Shown in pieces: positions 8,255-16,772 of a stretch of DNA of 64,000 bases. This stretch comes from Rhizobium favelukesii. Its GTDB lineage: Bacteria > Pseudomonadota > Alphaproteobacteria > Rhizobiales > Rhizobiaceae. The stretch is from positions 124,001-188,000 of the forward strand of contig NZ_HG916854.1 of the NCBI RefSeq assembly GCF_000577275.2, in the 5' to 3' direction. A program made the position numbers and the translations under genes. The notes under the pieces are model-generated. The model worked only from the letters and a program-made list of their open reading frames with translations, was not told the DNA's origin and searched no databases. The first letter of the stretch is position 1, and the number at the start of each line of letters is the position of its first letter.

Positions 8255-9097
8255 ATGGCGACGATCGATTCCGGTAGGGAAGCTGGCCACACGCTCATCT
8301 ACCGCCACAGCCTTGCTGTCCGCCTCTCGCATTGGGTAAACGTGCTTTGCCTGACCGTGCTGCTGTTCAGCGGTCTGCAGATATTCAATGCTCATCCGGC
8401 GCTCTATTGGGGCCAGTATGGAGCCGACAACGACCCTTCCTTCATTGCCATGGGGGCCGTCGAAGACGGCAACCAGGCCAAGGGGCTGACGCATGTCGGT
8501 TCTCTCACCTTCAACACGACCGGCTTCCTTGGTCTCTCGACTGTTGATGGCGAGGCGACAGCGAGGGGCTTTCCAAGCTGGCTCACCCTTCCAAGCTACC
8601 AAGACCTGTCGACCGGCCGGCGCTGGCATTTCTTTTTTGCCTGGCTGTTCGTCCTCAACGGCCTTGTCTATCTCGCCCATGGGCTGATCAGCCGGCATTT
8701 CCGCCGTGATCTCGTTCCAGCCGGCAATGAACTGACGCTCGCTCATTTGGGCGATGAGGTCGTCAACCATGCCCGGCTGCGCTTTCCGAAGGGAGCGCAG
8801 GCACGGCACTACAACACGCTGCAGAAGCTGACCTATCTCATAGTGATCTTCGTGTTGCTGCCGTTGATGATCGCCACGGGGCTCACTATGTCGCCGGGCT
8901 TCAATGCTGTGGCCCCTTGGCTGCTCGATGTCTTCGGCTGACGTCAATCGGCACGCACCATCCATTTCCTGACTGCCTTCTCGCTCGTCGCCTTCGTCGT
9001 CGTGCATGTCGCCATGGTGATCCTGTCGGGTGTCTTCAACAATCTCCGTTCGATGATCACTGGCTATTACGCCATTGAACGGGGAGGCAGACGATGA
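8255..9097 (+). pseudogene. cytochrome b561 (YedZ1-like) interrupted by in-frame TGA
   Basis: A di-haem-type cytochrome b that would pass electrons to the periplasmic molybdoenzyme. The frame opens at ATG 8255 after a good ribosome binding site (CCGGAG) and runs to a TGA at 8939-8941 after PWLLDVFG. Reading on in the same frame gives RQSARTIHF and another transmembrane helix (FVVVHVAMVILSG), ending at a TGA at 9095-9097 that overlaps the ATG of the molybdoenzyme (ATGA). The stop sits where relatives have a second glycine (GG-RQSAR), so one base change GGA to TGA explains it. The truncated product (228 residues) lacks the last helix with its histidine, a probable haem ligand. It could be a true loss, readthrough, or a sequence error. 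Confidence 0.85.
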
Positions 9098-9870
9098 GCC
9101 GCCTTATTACCCGCCGCCGCTTCCTGATCGGTTCGACCCTGACCGCTTCTGCACTGGGCTTGAGCGGTTGCGACGCATTGGTTCAAAGCGACCGGACGAA
9201 GTCGGTCCTGAAGATCGCCGAGGGTCTCAGCATGAAGACACAGCGCTTCCTGCTCGGCGACAATGCGCTCGCCCGTGAATTCAGCGAGGCGGATCTCTCG
9301 CCTGTCTTTCGCTCGAACGGCACCAGCATGCCGGATAACCCGCGATATCTCGACTGGATGGGTCGCCAGTTCGTGAACTGGAGGCTGGAAGTCGGTGGAC
9401 TGGTCGAAAAACCATCGCAGTTCTCGCTTGCGCAGCTGAAGGCGATGCCATCGCGCACACAGATCACCCGGCACGACTGCGTGGAAGGCTGGAGCGCGAT
9501 CGGCAAATGGATGGGCCTCCCGCTTGGCGTCCTGCTGCAAACAGTCGGGCTGAAGCCTGAGGCGCGCTACATCGTATTCCACTGCGCGGATGAATACGAA
9601 AAGACGTTGGACGGCAACGGCTGGTACTATGAGAGTGTCGATCTGGTCGATGCCTTCCATCCGCAGACGATCCTCGCCTACTCGATGAACGGCCGCGATC
9701 TTGAAGTGGCGCATGGAGCCCCGTTGAGGCTAAGGGTCGAGCGGCAACTCGGTTACAAGCAGGCGAAATATCTGACCCGCATCGAGGCGGTCGCGGACCT
9801 CGGCCAACTTTACGGCGGCAATGGTGGTTTCTGGGAGGATCGCGGCTATGAATGGTATGCCGGGATATGA
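9094..9870 (+). CDS. yedY1: YedY/MsrP-like periplasmic molybdopterin oxidoreductase
   Basis: A sulfite-oxidase-fold molybdoenzyme of 258 residues. The N-terminus has a Tat-type signal (TRRRFLIG at about 6-13) and then LSGC (24-27), a possible lipobox, so the enzyme may be anchored in the periplasm. The probable molybdenum-ligating cysteine is C129 in TRHDCVEGW, with further cofactor-binding stretches at HGAPLRLRV and GYKQAKYL. In the SigF/MrpX/YedY1 system this enzyme reduces methionine sulfoxide in the methionine-rich peptide. Its ATG overlaps the original end of the cytochrome b frame. If that cytochrome is truly broken, another electron donor would be needed. Confidence 0.88.
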   Translation: MSRLITRRRFLIGSTLTASALGLSGCDALVQSDRTKSVLKIAEGLSMKTQRFLLGDNALAREFSEADLSPVFRSNGTSMPDNPRYLDWMGRQFVNWRLEVGGLVEKPSQFSLAQLKAMPSRTQITRHDCVEGWSAIGKWMGLPLGVLLQTVGLKPEARYIVFHCADEYEKTLDGNGWYYESVDLVDAFHPQTILAYSMNGRDLEVAHGAPLRLRVERQLGYKQAKYLTRIEAVADLGQLYGGNGGFWEDRGYEWYAGI

Positions 9871-9962
9871 GTTCCGCGACGGGCTTTGAATCCGCATTTG
9901 CAAATGTGAGCGTAGGGAAAGCGCGTCCAGGATGATGCGGTTTCCTCACGCAGGCAAAGCAG

Positions 9963-9991
9963 GCGACGGCCCCACGAGCCGTCGCATTTTT
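9963..9991 (+). terminator. rho-independent terminator after the molybdoenzyme gene
   Basis: A perfect 8-bp stem GCGACGGC / GCCGTCGC (9963-9970 and 9978-9985) with a 7-base loop is followed by ATTTTT. It closes the plus-strand stress operon. Confidence 0.8.
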
Positions 9992-10148
9992 ATGTCGAAG
10001 GTCGCCCGCATTTATAAAAAGCGATCAAAGATCGCGCGATGTCCGGCATCGCTCGGATGGACTAACCTAGAACTCGTGGACGTCGATGAAATCACGAGCA
10101 GGTGATGAGGGCCGTGTCGTGTTGCGTTCTGAGCTTGTTGTCAAGTTT

Positions 10149-11294
10149 CTATGTCGCGTGCACCGGGCCGCCGCGGGAGGATATCTTGGCCTGCTGCAGG
10201 TGGTTGGCGACGCCATATTGAGCCGCCAGCCCAGCCGCGAGCGTCGCCGCGTCGAGTAGCAGCGGAACCGTATATGCCTCGCGAATGACCTGTAGAACTA
10301 TGCAGATCAACGACCCCCATGCAAAGACTGCCAGTCCCTGCTTTCCAAGAAGCGTAACAGCGCCAAGGCGTGTGTCAGCGGCAATCCGCCAAAAGACCCC
10401 AAACTGTGAGATGACGTAGGTCAGGGCCAGCACGTGGAGAAGGCGGGGCAGAGGCAGGATACCCTTGTCAAAGCCAACGAGGATTGCAGGATGATCTCCC
10501 CAGTTCGTCAGATCGTAGCGTTGCCCCTGGATAACGAACAACGAGAAAGCAAGATAGGCCAGTGACGCGAACATGAGCGCCGAATTGTATCCGACGAACG
10601 TCTCTCGTCTCTTCGATGCCATACCGGCGCAAAGGCCGATGCAGAAGATCAACTGCCAGGAGAATGGATTGAGAAACCACATCCCTTCGGTCGGAAAGTT
10701 GGGAAGGTTGATGTTGTAGAGGCCCGCGACTACCCAGACGCCCACCGACACAGTCAATAGGGCGGATCGGCTGGACGAGGCGATTGCCAGAAAGACTGGT
10801 GTAGCGGCGAGCAGCAGAATGTATAGAGGCAGAATATTGAAGTAGCCGAGCTGGTGCGTCATCGCCACGACGCCAAGGGTCGTCATCCACGGAGCGCTCA
10901 GATAAGCTTCTAGGTTGACACGATCTGACAGCGCAGCGGTTCCCACGAAGTGGTGACCGCTCATGAGAATGATAACCGCCAAGCCCGTCGTCAGTAGGTG
11001 GACGCCATAGAGGTGCCGTGCGCGGCGAAGGACACGGGCAATTGCTTGCACGCGGTCCCGCGCGTAGGCACTCGAATAGGCCAGCCCGGCGGACATCCCT
11101 GACATTAACACGAAGGCTTCGGCTGCATCGGAAAAACCGAAATTCTTCGAGGTGATGCCTTCAAGGAAATTGCCCGGCACGTGATTGATGAAAATCATGA
11201 CCAAGGCAACGCCACGAAAGAAATCAAGACGCGGATCACGGCCGGCCGATACAGTGGCAGGATAAGGCATTGCTAAATTGTCCCGAAGATTCAT
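10149..11294 (-). CDS. OpgC-domain membrane acyltransferase-like protein
   Basis: A 381-residue integral membrane protein with about ten hydrophobic segments. The N-terminal signature RDPRLDFFRGVAL, then FINHVPGN and FGFSDAAEAFVLMSGM, is typical of the OpgC family (PF10129), which succinylates osmoregulated periplasmic glucans in Rhodobacter and relatives. Osmoregulated glucans are important in rhizobia. It stands alone, with no glucan synthase in the window. The exact acyl donor and acceptor are not shown by the sequence. An internal ATG nine codons downstream could also be the start. Confidence 0.85.
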   Translation of the reverse strand: MNLRDNLAMPYPATVSAGRDPRLDFFRGVALVMIFINHVPGNFLEGITSKNFGFSDAAEAFVLMSGMSAGLAYSSAYARDRVQAIARVLRRARHLYGVHLLTTGLAVIILMSGHHFVGTAALSDRVNLEAYLSAPWMTTLGVVAMTHQLGYFNILPLYILLLAATPVFLAIASSSRSALLTVSVGVWVVAGLYNINLPNFPTEGMWFLNPFSWQLIFCIGLCAGMASKRRETFVGYNSALMFASLAYLAFSLFVIQGQRYDLTNWGDHPAILVGFDKGILPLPRLLHVLALTYVISQFGVFWRIAADTRLGAVTLLGKQGLAVFAWGSLICIVLQVIREAYTVPLLLDAATLAAGLAAQYGVANHLQQAKISSRGGPVHAT

Positions 11295-11544
11295 GGCGAT
11301 TAGTGACGATGAACCAACGGTAGCTGCGGCTACCTGAAGGCCATATGAACGAGTGGTTCATAGTGGTTCGAGTACTGGGAGATGATCCGGGGCTCGCGCC
11401 TCACTCGTCGCGATTTGCTACACCGTGCGGCGAGCTGGTTCATTGGATATTCAGCATGCCTGCACGAGGGTTGGGCGCGGTCTTGTCGCTGGCTGTAAGC
11501 CGGTAGCCGAGTGAGTCTTCAAATCAACTATCGGTCGTGAACAC

Positions 11545-11742
11545 ATGAACGCACCTTTTGATGAAACCGCGTTGGGAAGGGAATTTGACCTTTTCGCTAT
11601 TGAATTGAGCCGGTTGCCAAGATCGCCGGAGACCACGGCGTTGGAACTGCGCTTTGCTCTGTTGCGAGAAGCAGTTGCAATCCGTCTTGCCGGAGCGAGC
11701 CGATTCACTGTCGAGTTGCCGTCGTCGCTATTTGACGCCTAG
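11545..11742 (+). CDS. small hypothetical protein, 65 aa
   Basis: A short soluble protein with charged N-terminus (APFDETALGREFDLF) and a regular helical pattern (ELSRLPRSPETTALELRFALLREAVAIRLAG). No family recognised and no strong ribosome binding site visible. Amino acid composition looks coding. It lies between the OpgC gene and the MEKHLA gene. Confidence 0.45.
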   Translation: MNAPFDETALGREFDLFAIELSRLPRSPETTALELRFALLREAVAIRLAGASRFTVELPSSLFDA

Positions 11743-11862
11743 ACCGTTATCGGGTTGCTTTGCTTGACGGTGTGGGACCTTGTTTCCAATCCGTCATAGC
11801 TGTCCCACTTTGTGGGCGGCAATGTCCGGCGCCTACCCATACCTCGCAGAGGGAACGAAACT

Positions 11863-12330
11863 ATGGAAGATCTGCACCCCAAGTCGGCCGGTCTGGCCAC
11901 TGACTTAGAATTCTTCAAACTGTTGACCGGTAGCTTTCAGCGGCTCGTCGGCAAGCCGCTTGTTCCGTCGGAGCAAGGCCCGGACTGGCTCTATCGTGCA
12001 GCGCCTTTTGTCGTTCTGGCCCACAATACTGATCCTGATCCGCTCTTCGTTTATGCCAACATCGCCGCCCAGACGCGCTTCGGATATACGTGGGACGAGT
12101 TCACGAAGCTGCCGTCGCGATTGTCCGCTGAGGCGCCTGACCGACAGGAGCGGCAGCGGCTCCTCGATGCGGTGGCACGGCAGGGCTACATTGCCGACTA
12201 CCGAGGGCTGCGCGTCACCAAATCTGGAAAGCACTTCTGGGTGGAGAATGGAATTGTTTGGCAGCTTGTCGATGAGCACGGCAGGACAAGCGGCCAGGCC
12301 GCAACTTTTTCCAGCTGGACCGACGTCTAA
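11863..12330 (+). CDS. MEKHLA-domain protein
   Basis: A 155-residue soluble protein resembling the MEKHLA domain, a PAS-like module: FFKLLTGSFQRLVGKPL, then DWLYRAAPFVVLAHNTDPDPLFVYAN and the C-terminal GKHFWVENGIVWQLVD. The PAS-like fold suggests ligand sensing, but the physiological role of such stand-alone proteins is not established. ATG 11863 is chosen because GAGGGA precedes it. The gene converges on the RNase H-like gene. Confidence 0.8.
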   Translation: MEDLHPKSAGLATDLEFFKLLTGSFQRLVGKPLVPSEQGPDWLYRAAPFVVLAHNTDPDPLFVYANIAAQTRFGYTWDEFTKLPSRLSAEAPDRQERQRLLDAVARQGYIADYRGLRVTKSGKHFWVENGIVWQLVDEHGRTSGQAATFSSWTDV

Positions 12331-12376
12331 GTGACAGTATGGAGTTGCCCGTCTCCATTCTGACGCATCGCATGAC

Positions 12377-12967
12377 TTAGGTCTTAAGGAGTGATCGCCG
12401 GCCTTGATCTGCGAGTTCGTCCGCCCGTTCGTTGCCATCAATTCCCGAATGACCCTTGCACCAAGCTACGGTGATGAGCGGATTTCGTGAGAGCTCACGA
12501 TCAACGTTCTGCCAAAGCTCTGCATCGGCTATTTTTCGGTTTCTCGCCTTGGCATTCGCACGCACCTTCCGCCAGCCGTTGTTCTTCCAGATCGGCCTCC
12601 AGATATTGCAGCCCTTCACTGCGTAAATGGAGTCCAACCACACGGTAACCCTTTCATTGGTCCTCTCGCGATTAATCCAGCCTGCGGCGTTGAACAGGCT
12701 CAGCAACTCCATTGTGTTATTTGTGCTGTTTAACGAGCCGCCGAAGCTGAACGCGAGTTCCACGCCATTGCGGTAGACCACAAAGGCCCATCCGCCCTGA
12801 CTGGAGCGGGGTTCCCAGCAACCATCCGCAAAAACATGAAGGCCGTGGCGGGGTACCCCTATCCATGTTTCAGAACTCCTTGCCGCTTCCATGCAATTGC
12901 CCGTCGTCCCAGCAGAAATCATAGGTGGAGCATTCCCTTCCCAGCCAGTTCCGCATTTCGCCGCCAT
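12377..12967 (-). CDS. RNase HI-like protein
   Basis: A ribonuclease H fold with the expected acidic residues visible: VFADGCWEP (first Asp), NNTMELLSL (Glu), VWLDSIYAV (second Asp) and KGHSGIDGNERADELAD (His and last Asp). It should cleave RNA in RNA-DNA hybrids. It is probably an accessory copy, since housekeeping rnhA is usually elsewhere on the chromosome. The first 35-45 residues before GLHVFADG look non-homologous, so the start may be further in, for example at the ATG giving MEAARSSE. Length and motifs match the type 1 family. Confidence 0.8.
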   Translation of the reverse strand: MAAKCGTGWEGNAPPMISAGTTGNCMEAARSSETWIGVPRHGLHVFADGCWEPRSSQGGWAFVVYRNGVELAFSFGGSLNSTNNTMELLSLFNAAGWINRERTNERVTVWLDSIYAVKGCNIWRPIWKNNGWRKVRANAKARNRKIADAELWQNVDRELSRNPLITVAWCKGHSGIDGNERADELADQGRRSLLKT

Positions 12968-13058
12968 TGGTGGAATCGCGCAGTATCGTTCATGAGCCGT
13001 TAATCGTGAGCGTGCGATTCGTTCGCTCGGGGTTTGCCCTCAATTAGACGGAGCAATA

Positions 13059-13397
13059 ATGAAGAAGCTAGTCTTGTTCGCGGTCATCGTAGCAATTGTC
13101 GCCACCAGTGGCTTTGCCGTCGTCGACACGGCGTCCGCCCAGGAATGGCGAAGACCCTACTACGATAATCCGCCACCACCGCGGCGCCATCATCATCACG
13201 ACAACGGCGCAGCGATTGCGGGCGGTCTGGCCGCTGGAGTGATCGGCGGATTGATTGGTGGCGCAATCGTCAACAACAGCGGTCCGCGCTACATCGATCC
13301 ACCACCGCCACCGCCACGTTGCTGGTTTGAAGATCGCCGCGTGCCGAATGCCTATGACGGTGGCTGGCATATGGAGAGCCTTCGGGTCTGCAGGTAG
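13059..13397 (+). CDS. small exported glycine-zipper-like protein
   Basis: A 112-residue protein with a clear signal peptide (1-27, ending ASA-QEW). A proline/arginine/histidine-rich stretch (PPPPRRHHHHDNG) comes next, then a glycine-rich helix (AGGLAAGVIGGLIGGAI) like a glycine zipper, then a proline run and a C-terminal part with two cysteines (RCWFED, LRVCR). Such proteins are common in rhizobial envelopes and their function is unknown. A ribosome binding site, GGAG, lies just before the ATG. Confidence 0.75.
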   Translation: MKKLVLFAVIVAIVATSGFAVVDTASAQEWRRPYYDNPPPPRRHHHHDNGAAIAGGLAAGVIGGLIGGAIVNNSGPRYIDPPPPPPRCWFEDRRVPNAYDGGWHMESLRVCR

Positions 13398-14075
13398 TCG
13401 CCAGCAGCGACGACGGGTTGCCATTCCTCTCGAAACCTATCGCGGGACACACTGCGTAGGCGATGATTTGGGCGGGAACGCGGTGGGCTTGTACCGGTGC
13501 ATCCATAGGGTTGCTCGAATGTTTGGCGGATGCCTCCAGAACACCATTCCGATCAGCATCAACCCTTCAGGCGACGCTCCCGTCGCGCGGAGCCCGCCCG
13601 TTTGCAAGTTGCTGAAAGGCGCGCTCCTCCGCTTCGCTCTTCCATTTTCTTACAACTTCCGCCGTGAAATTCTTCAGGATGACGAGGCGTGCTCCGATGG
13701 CAGCGCTAGCAGCGCCCTCTATCCCATTGTTCCAGCGCCAACAGGCAAAGAAGCTGCAACCGACGTCCATGGCGGCTCCCCCGGACCCTTCAAAGATTCA
13801 AGTTGGTCATGCAATTTTCACTTGTAGTTTGACGACGGCACCGAGCGTATAAAATGTATGAATTCTTTGGAAGCGTAGTCAAATCTGATATGAGACGGAC
13901 ATGGCTATCACCCGATGCCCCTCACGTCTGCCCACTTTTGCTTGATCGATCAGCTTGCCGGCCCAGGTCTCATTTGTCTGTTCTGCCCGGTCATCCACGC
14001 CTTTGTTTGCACGACCCTGGGATCCTGAAGACATCATAAATCGCCGGCAAGCCATATTCCTGAGGACATAATACG
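13398..14075. other. intergenic, no supported gene
   Basis: About 680 bases ahead of the gamma-glutamyltransferase-like gene. Open frames on both strands lack recognisable features or ribosome binding sites. A TATAAA at 13848-13853 might be part of a promoter, but no well-spaced -35 accompanies it. Confidence 0.45.
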
Positions 14076-15860
14076 ATGACTAGCTTCACGACACGACCGG
14101 AAATCCTCGGCACCTTCGGCGTCGTCACGTCGACCCACTGGATCGCGTCTTCGGTTGGCATGGCGATCCTGGAAAAGGGGGGCAACGCCTTCGATGCGGC
14201 TGTCGCCACTGGCTTCGTGCTGCAGATCGTCGAGCCGCATCTATGCGGCCCAGGCGGCGACATGCCCGCCATTTTCTATTCGAAGAAAAAGGACAAGGTC
14301 GAGGTCATCTGCGCCCAGGGACCGGCACCGGCCGGCGCGACGATCGAGCACTACACCTCCGAAGGCCTGAACCTGATCCCCGGCGACGGCTTGCTGGCGA
14401 CGGTTATCCCCGGCGCCTTCGACGGCTGGATGCTGATGTTGCGCGATTACGGAACGATGAGCATCCGGGATATTCTCGAGCCAGCGATCTACTACGCCGA
14501 AGAGGGCCATCCCGTGCTTGCCGCGGTTTCTGCGACAATCACGAGACTGGGCGGCTTCTTCGAAAAGGAATGGCCGACTTCCCACGCAACCTGGCTGCCG
14601 GGTGGTAGCGCGCCGGAGCCGAACCGCAACTTCAAGAACCCTGTTCTGGCGGAAACTTGGAAGCGGGTGATTGCCGTGGCCGAAGCGAAGAGCGGTCGGG
14701 AAAATCAGATCGAGGCCGCCCGCGACGCCTTCTACCGGGGCTTCGTGGCCGAGGCGATCGAAAGGTTCGTCAGCACCACCGCCGTCATGGATGCGAGCGG
14801 AGCCAGGCACAAGGGCGTGCTGAACGCTAATGACATGGCAAGCTGGCGCGCCACGGTCGAGGCGCCGCAGACCTATGACTACCACGACTGGACGATTGCT
14901 AAAACGCCGGCCTGGGGCCAAGGACCTGTATTGCTGCAATCCCTGGCGCTGTTGAGAAGCCTTGATCTCGCTGCGATGGACCCGTCAGGGCCGGACTTCG
15001 TACACACCGTCATTGAAGCCATGAAGCTCGCCTTCGCCGATCGCGAAGTCTATTACGGAGATCCGAGTTTCGCGCAGATCCCCATCGAGTATCTGCTGTC
15101 GGAAAGCTATAATAGCGAACGCCGGAAACTGATCGGCGAGGGAGCTTCGCTCGAGCTGCGCCCCGGCCGCGTGCCAGGCTACAACCGCCAATTCGACGTG
15201 ACCATGGCCATGCTTGCCGAAATGAGCGGCAAGGGCACGGTCTACGAGCCAACCATGTCGCATCTTCGCGAAAGACGTGGCGACACGGTGCATATCGATG
15301 TGATCGACCGCTGGGGCAACATGGTTTCAACCACGCCTTCTGGAGGCTGGCTGCAGTCTTCGCCGATCATCCCGGGCCTCGGCTTCGCACTGAACTCTCG
15401 CGCCCAGATGTTCTGGCTGAAGCCCGGACTGCCGACTTCTCTTGAGCCGGGCAAGCGACCCCGGACGACGCTCACTCCCTCGCTGGCGCTGTATCAGGGC
15501 CGGCCGACGATGGTCTTCGGCACGCCTGGCGGCGATCAGCAGGATCAGTGGCAGCTGCCTTTCTTCCTGCGCTACGTCCATCACGGAAAAAACCTACAGG
15601 CATGTATCGACATGCCGCTCTTCCACACTTCGCATTTCCCGGGTTCCTTCTACCCGCGCACCAGTTCTCCCGGCGAGATCATGGTCGAAAGCAGCGTCGG
15701 CACTTCGACGCTCGACGAGCTGCGCCGGCGTGGCCACAAGGTACAGGTTGCCGATCCTTGGACCGTGGGCCGTCTGACCGCAGCGCGCCGGGACATGGAC
15801 GGTCTTCTAAGGGCCGCCGCGACCCCCCGCCTTATGCAGGCCTACGCGGTTGGCAGATAA
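14076..15860 (+). CDS. gamma-glutamyltransferase family hydrolase (YwrD/HpxW-like)
   Basis: An Ntn-hydrolase of 594 residues. The N-terminal part has GMAILEKGGNAFDAAVA and LCGPGGDMPAI. The autoprocessing threonine is T404 in RGDTVHIDVID, and the small-subunit motifs TTPSGGWLQSS, GKRPRTTLTPSLAL and FGTPGGDQQDQWQ are intact. The last resemble YwrD- and HpxW-like members more than classical periplasmic Ggt. There is no signal peptide, so it is probably cytoplasmic. The substrate could be a gamma-glutamyl compound or an amide such as oxamate. It stands alone, with decayed DNA downstream, so no pathway can be inferred. Confidence 0.88.
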   Translation: MTSFTTRPEILGTFGVVTSTHWIASSVGMAILEKGGNAFDAAVATGFVLQIVEPHLCGPGGDMPAIFYSKKKDKVEVICAQGPAPAGATIEHYTSEGLNLIPGDGLLATVIPGAFDGWMLMLRDYGTMSIRDILEPAIYYAEEGHPVLAAVSATITRLGGFFEKEWPTSHATWLPGGSAPEPNRNFKNPVLAETWKRVIAVAEAKSGRENQIEAARDAFYRGFVAEAIERFVSTTAVMDASGARHKGVLNANDMASWRATVEAPQTYDYHDWTIAKTPAWGQGPVLLQSLALLRSLDLAAMDPSGPDFVHTVIEAMKLAFADREVYYGDPSFAQIPIEYLLSESYNSERRKLIGEGASLELRPGRVPGYNRQFDVTMAMLAEMSGKGTVYEPTMSHLRERRGDTVHIDVIDRWGNMVSTTPSGGWLQSSPIIPGLGFALNSRAQMFWLKPGLPTSLEPGKRPRTTLTPSLALYQGRPTMVFGTPGGDQQDQWQLPFFLRYVHHGKNLQACIDMPLFHTSHFPGSFYPRTSSPGEIMVESSVGTSTLDELRRRGHKVQVADPWTVGRLTAARRDMDGLLRAAATPRLMQAYAVGR

Positions 15861-15978
15861 ACAATGGCTAACTAATTGGTCGCGGACTTGAGTGTTCATC
15901 GGTGAGGCAAGCAAAATCTCAATGAAAAGCGGTATTTTGACGATAGATGGCGGGACCACTACTCTCTGGGATGGCATC

Positions 15979-16082
15979 CAGCTTTCGGGCGGCCAACGCG
16001 CGTCTCTATGGGCAGGGCGATCATCCGCGACCTGCCAGTGTTTCTGTTCGGCGAGCCGCTCTCGAACCTCGATGCCAAGTTG
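15979..16082 (+). pseudogene. fragment of a MalK-type ABC ATPase
   Basis: 104 bases nearly identical to 4784-4891, the signature-to-Walker B part of the ATPase gene in the first operon, but with a 4-base deletion that breaks the frame and several substitutions. In pieces it still encodes LSGGQ, MGRAII and EPLSNLDAK. Flanking sequence does not continue the match clearly. It is a relic of a lost or partly duplicated transporter. Confidence 0.75.
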
Positions 16083-16200
16083 TTCGTGGACGGGTCGATC
16101 GACAGGCTGAATCAGGTGCGCTTCGTGCGCTCCCAAAGGGCTTCAGCTACAGGCCAATCGTCACCTTGATTTGTTGCATCATGTTGACCGTCGCGTCGTT

Positions 16201-16753
16201 TCAACGTTTGTTTGTCGGCAGCGCCAGACTGGCCACGAAGTTGCCGATCACACACAGGATACACCGGCTAACGACTTCATGCCGTTGAGGGGGGTGCAGC
16301 TTGGTGTCGAGAGCGAAGGGTTCCTGCAACTTCAGCAAGTAGGAGCCTGCCGCCGCGCTCGCGATGAAACACGAGGTTCCAGCTATGGCTGGACACTGCA
16401 CTCGGGATACCCACGAAACGGTGCTTCTGAAGTAGCTCGTCACCAAACGCCTGCTGTCCGGCGCTCGGAATGCCGGGGTGCAGCCAGTTGGGATTGGGCA
16501 CAGTCGTGGGATCAACGACATGCATCGACGACGTGTCGGTTATGTCCGCTGCCGTCAGTACATGCGCAACTGTGTCGAGCGTACGAAAGCTCTTGTAGAC
16601 GGCGACCTCTAGGATTGCCGTCGAGGGATCAACGGAACAATAGACAGCGCGCACGCCTTTGCTGTTCCAGCGTCCCCCGACCCGGTATGCGCCTTCGCCG
16701 TTATCCCATGTCGCGGCGCAACCTGCCTGATCAAACCGCACGCGGGCAGTCCG
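16201..16753 (-). pseudogene. RES-domain toxin remnant, frameshifted and 5'-deleted
   Basis: RES-family toxins degrade NAD+ and pair with an Xre antitoxin. Here the core is clear (GEGAYRVGGRWNSKGVRAVYCS, then DPSTAILEVAVYKSF). Near the end the frame is lost. After SWNLVF an extra C makes HRERGGR, while the next frame gives IASAAAGSYLLKLQEPFALDT and LHPP, the expected ending. The 5' side joins directly to the antitoxin remnant (LLSGLPA), so the end of the antitoxin and the start of the toxin are missing. The product is unlikely to be active. Confidence 0.8.
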
Positions 16754-16758
16754 CTAAG
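16754..16758. repeat. target-site duplication, left copy
   Basis: CTAAG immediately outside the left inverted repeat of the insertion sequence. It is identical to 18273-18277. Removing the element and one copy restores the antitoxin reading LLSGL. Confidence 0.8.
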
Positions 16759-16772
16759 CTCGACTTTGTACA
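16759..16772. repeat. left terminal inverted repeat of the insertion sequence
   Basis: CTCGACTTTGTACA. It matches the reverse complement of 18259-18272 without mismatch. Confidence 0.88.

Noticed and set aside
8939..8941. TGA as a possible selenocysteine codon in the cytochrome b gene
   Set aside because: The column is a glycine next to conserved RQSAR in relatives as I recall them, and no selenocysteine insertion hairpin is evident right after the codon; a simple nonsense change is the better explanation.
13829..13853. TTGACG and TATAAA as a sigma-70 promoter before the gamma-glutamyltransferase gene
   Set aside because: Spacing is only 13 bases, too short for a standard promoter, and the site is over 200 bases from the start codon.
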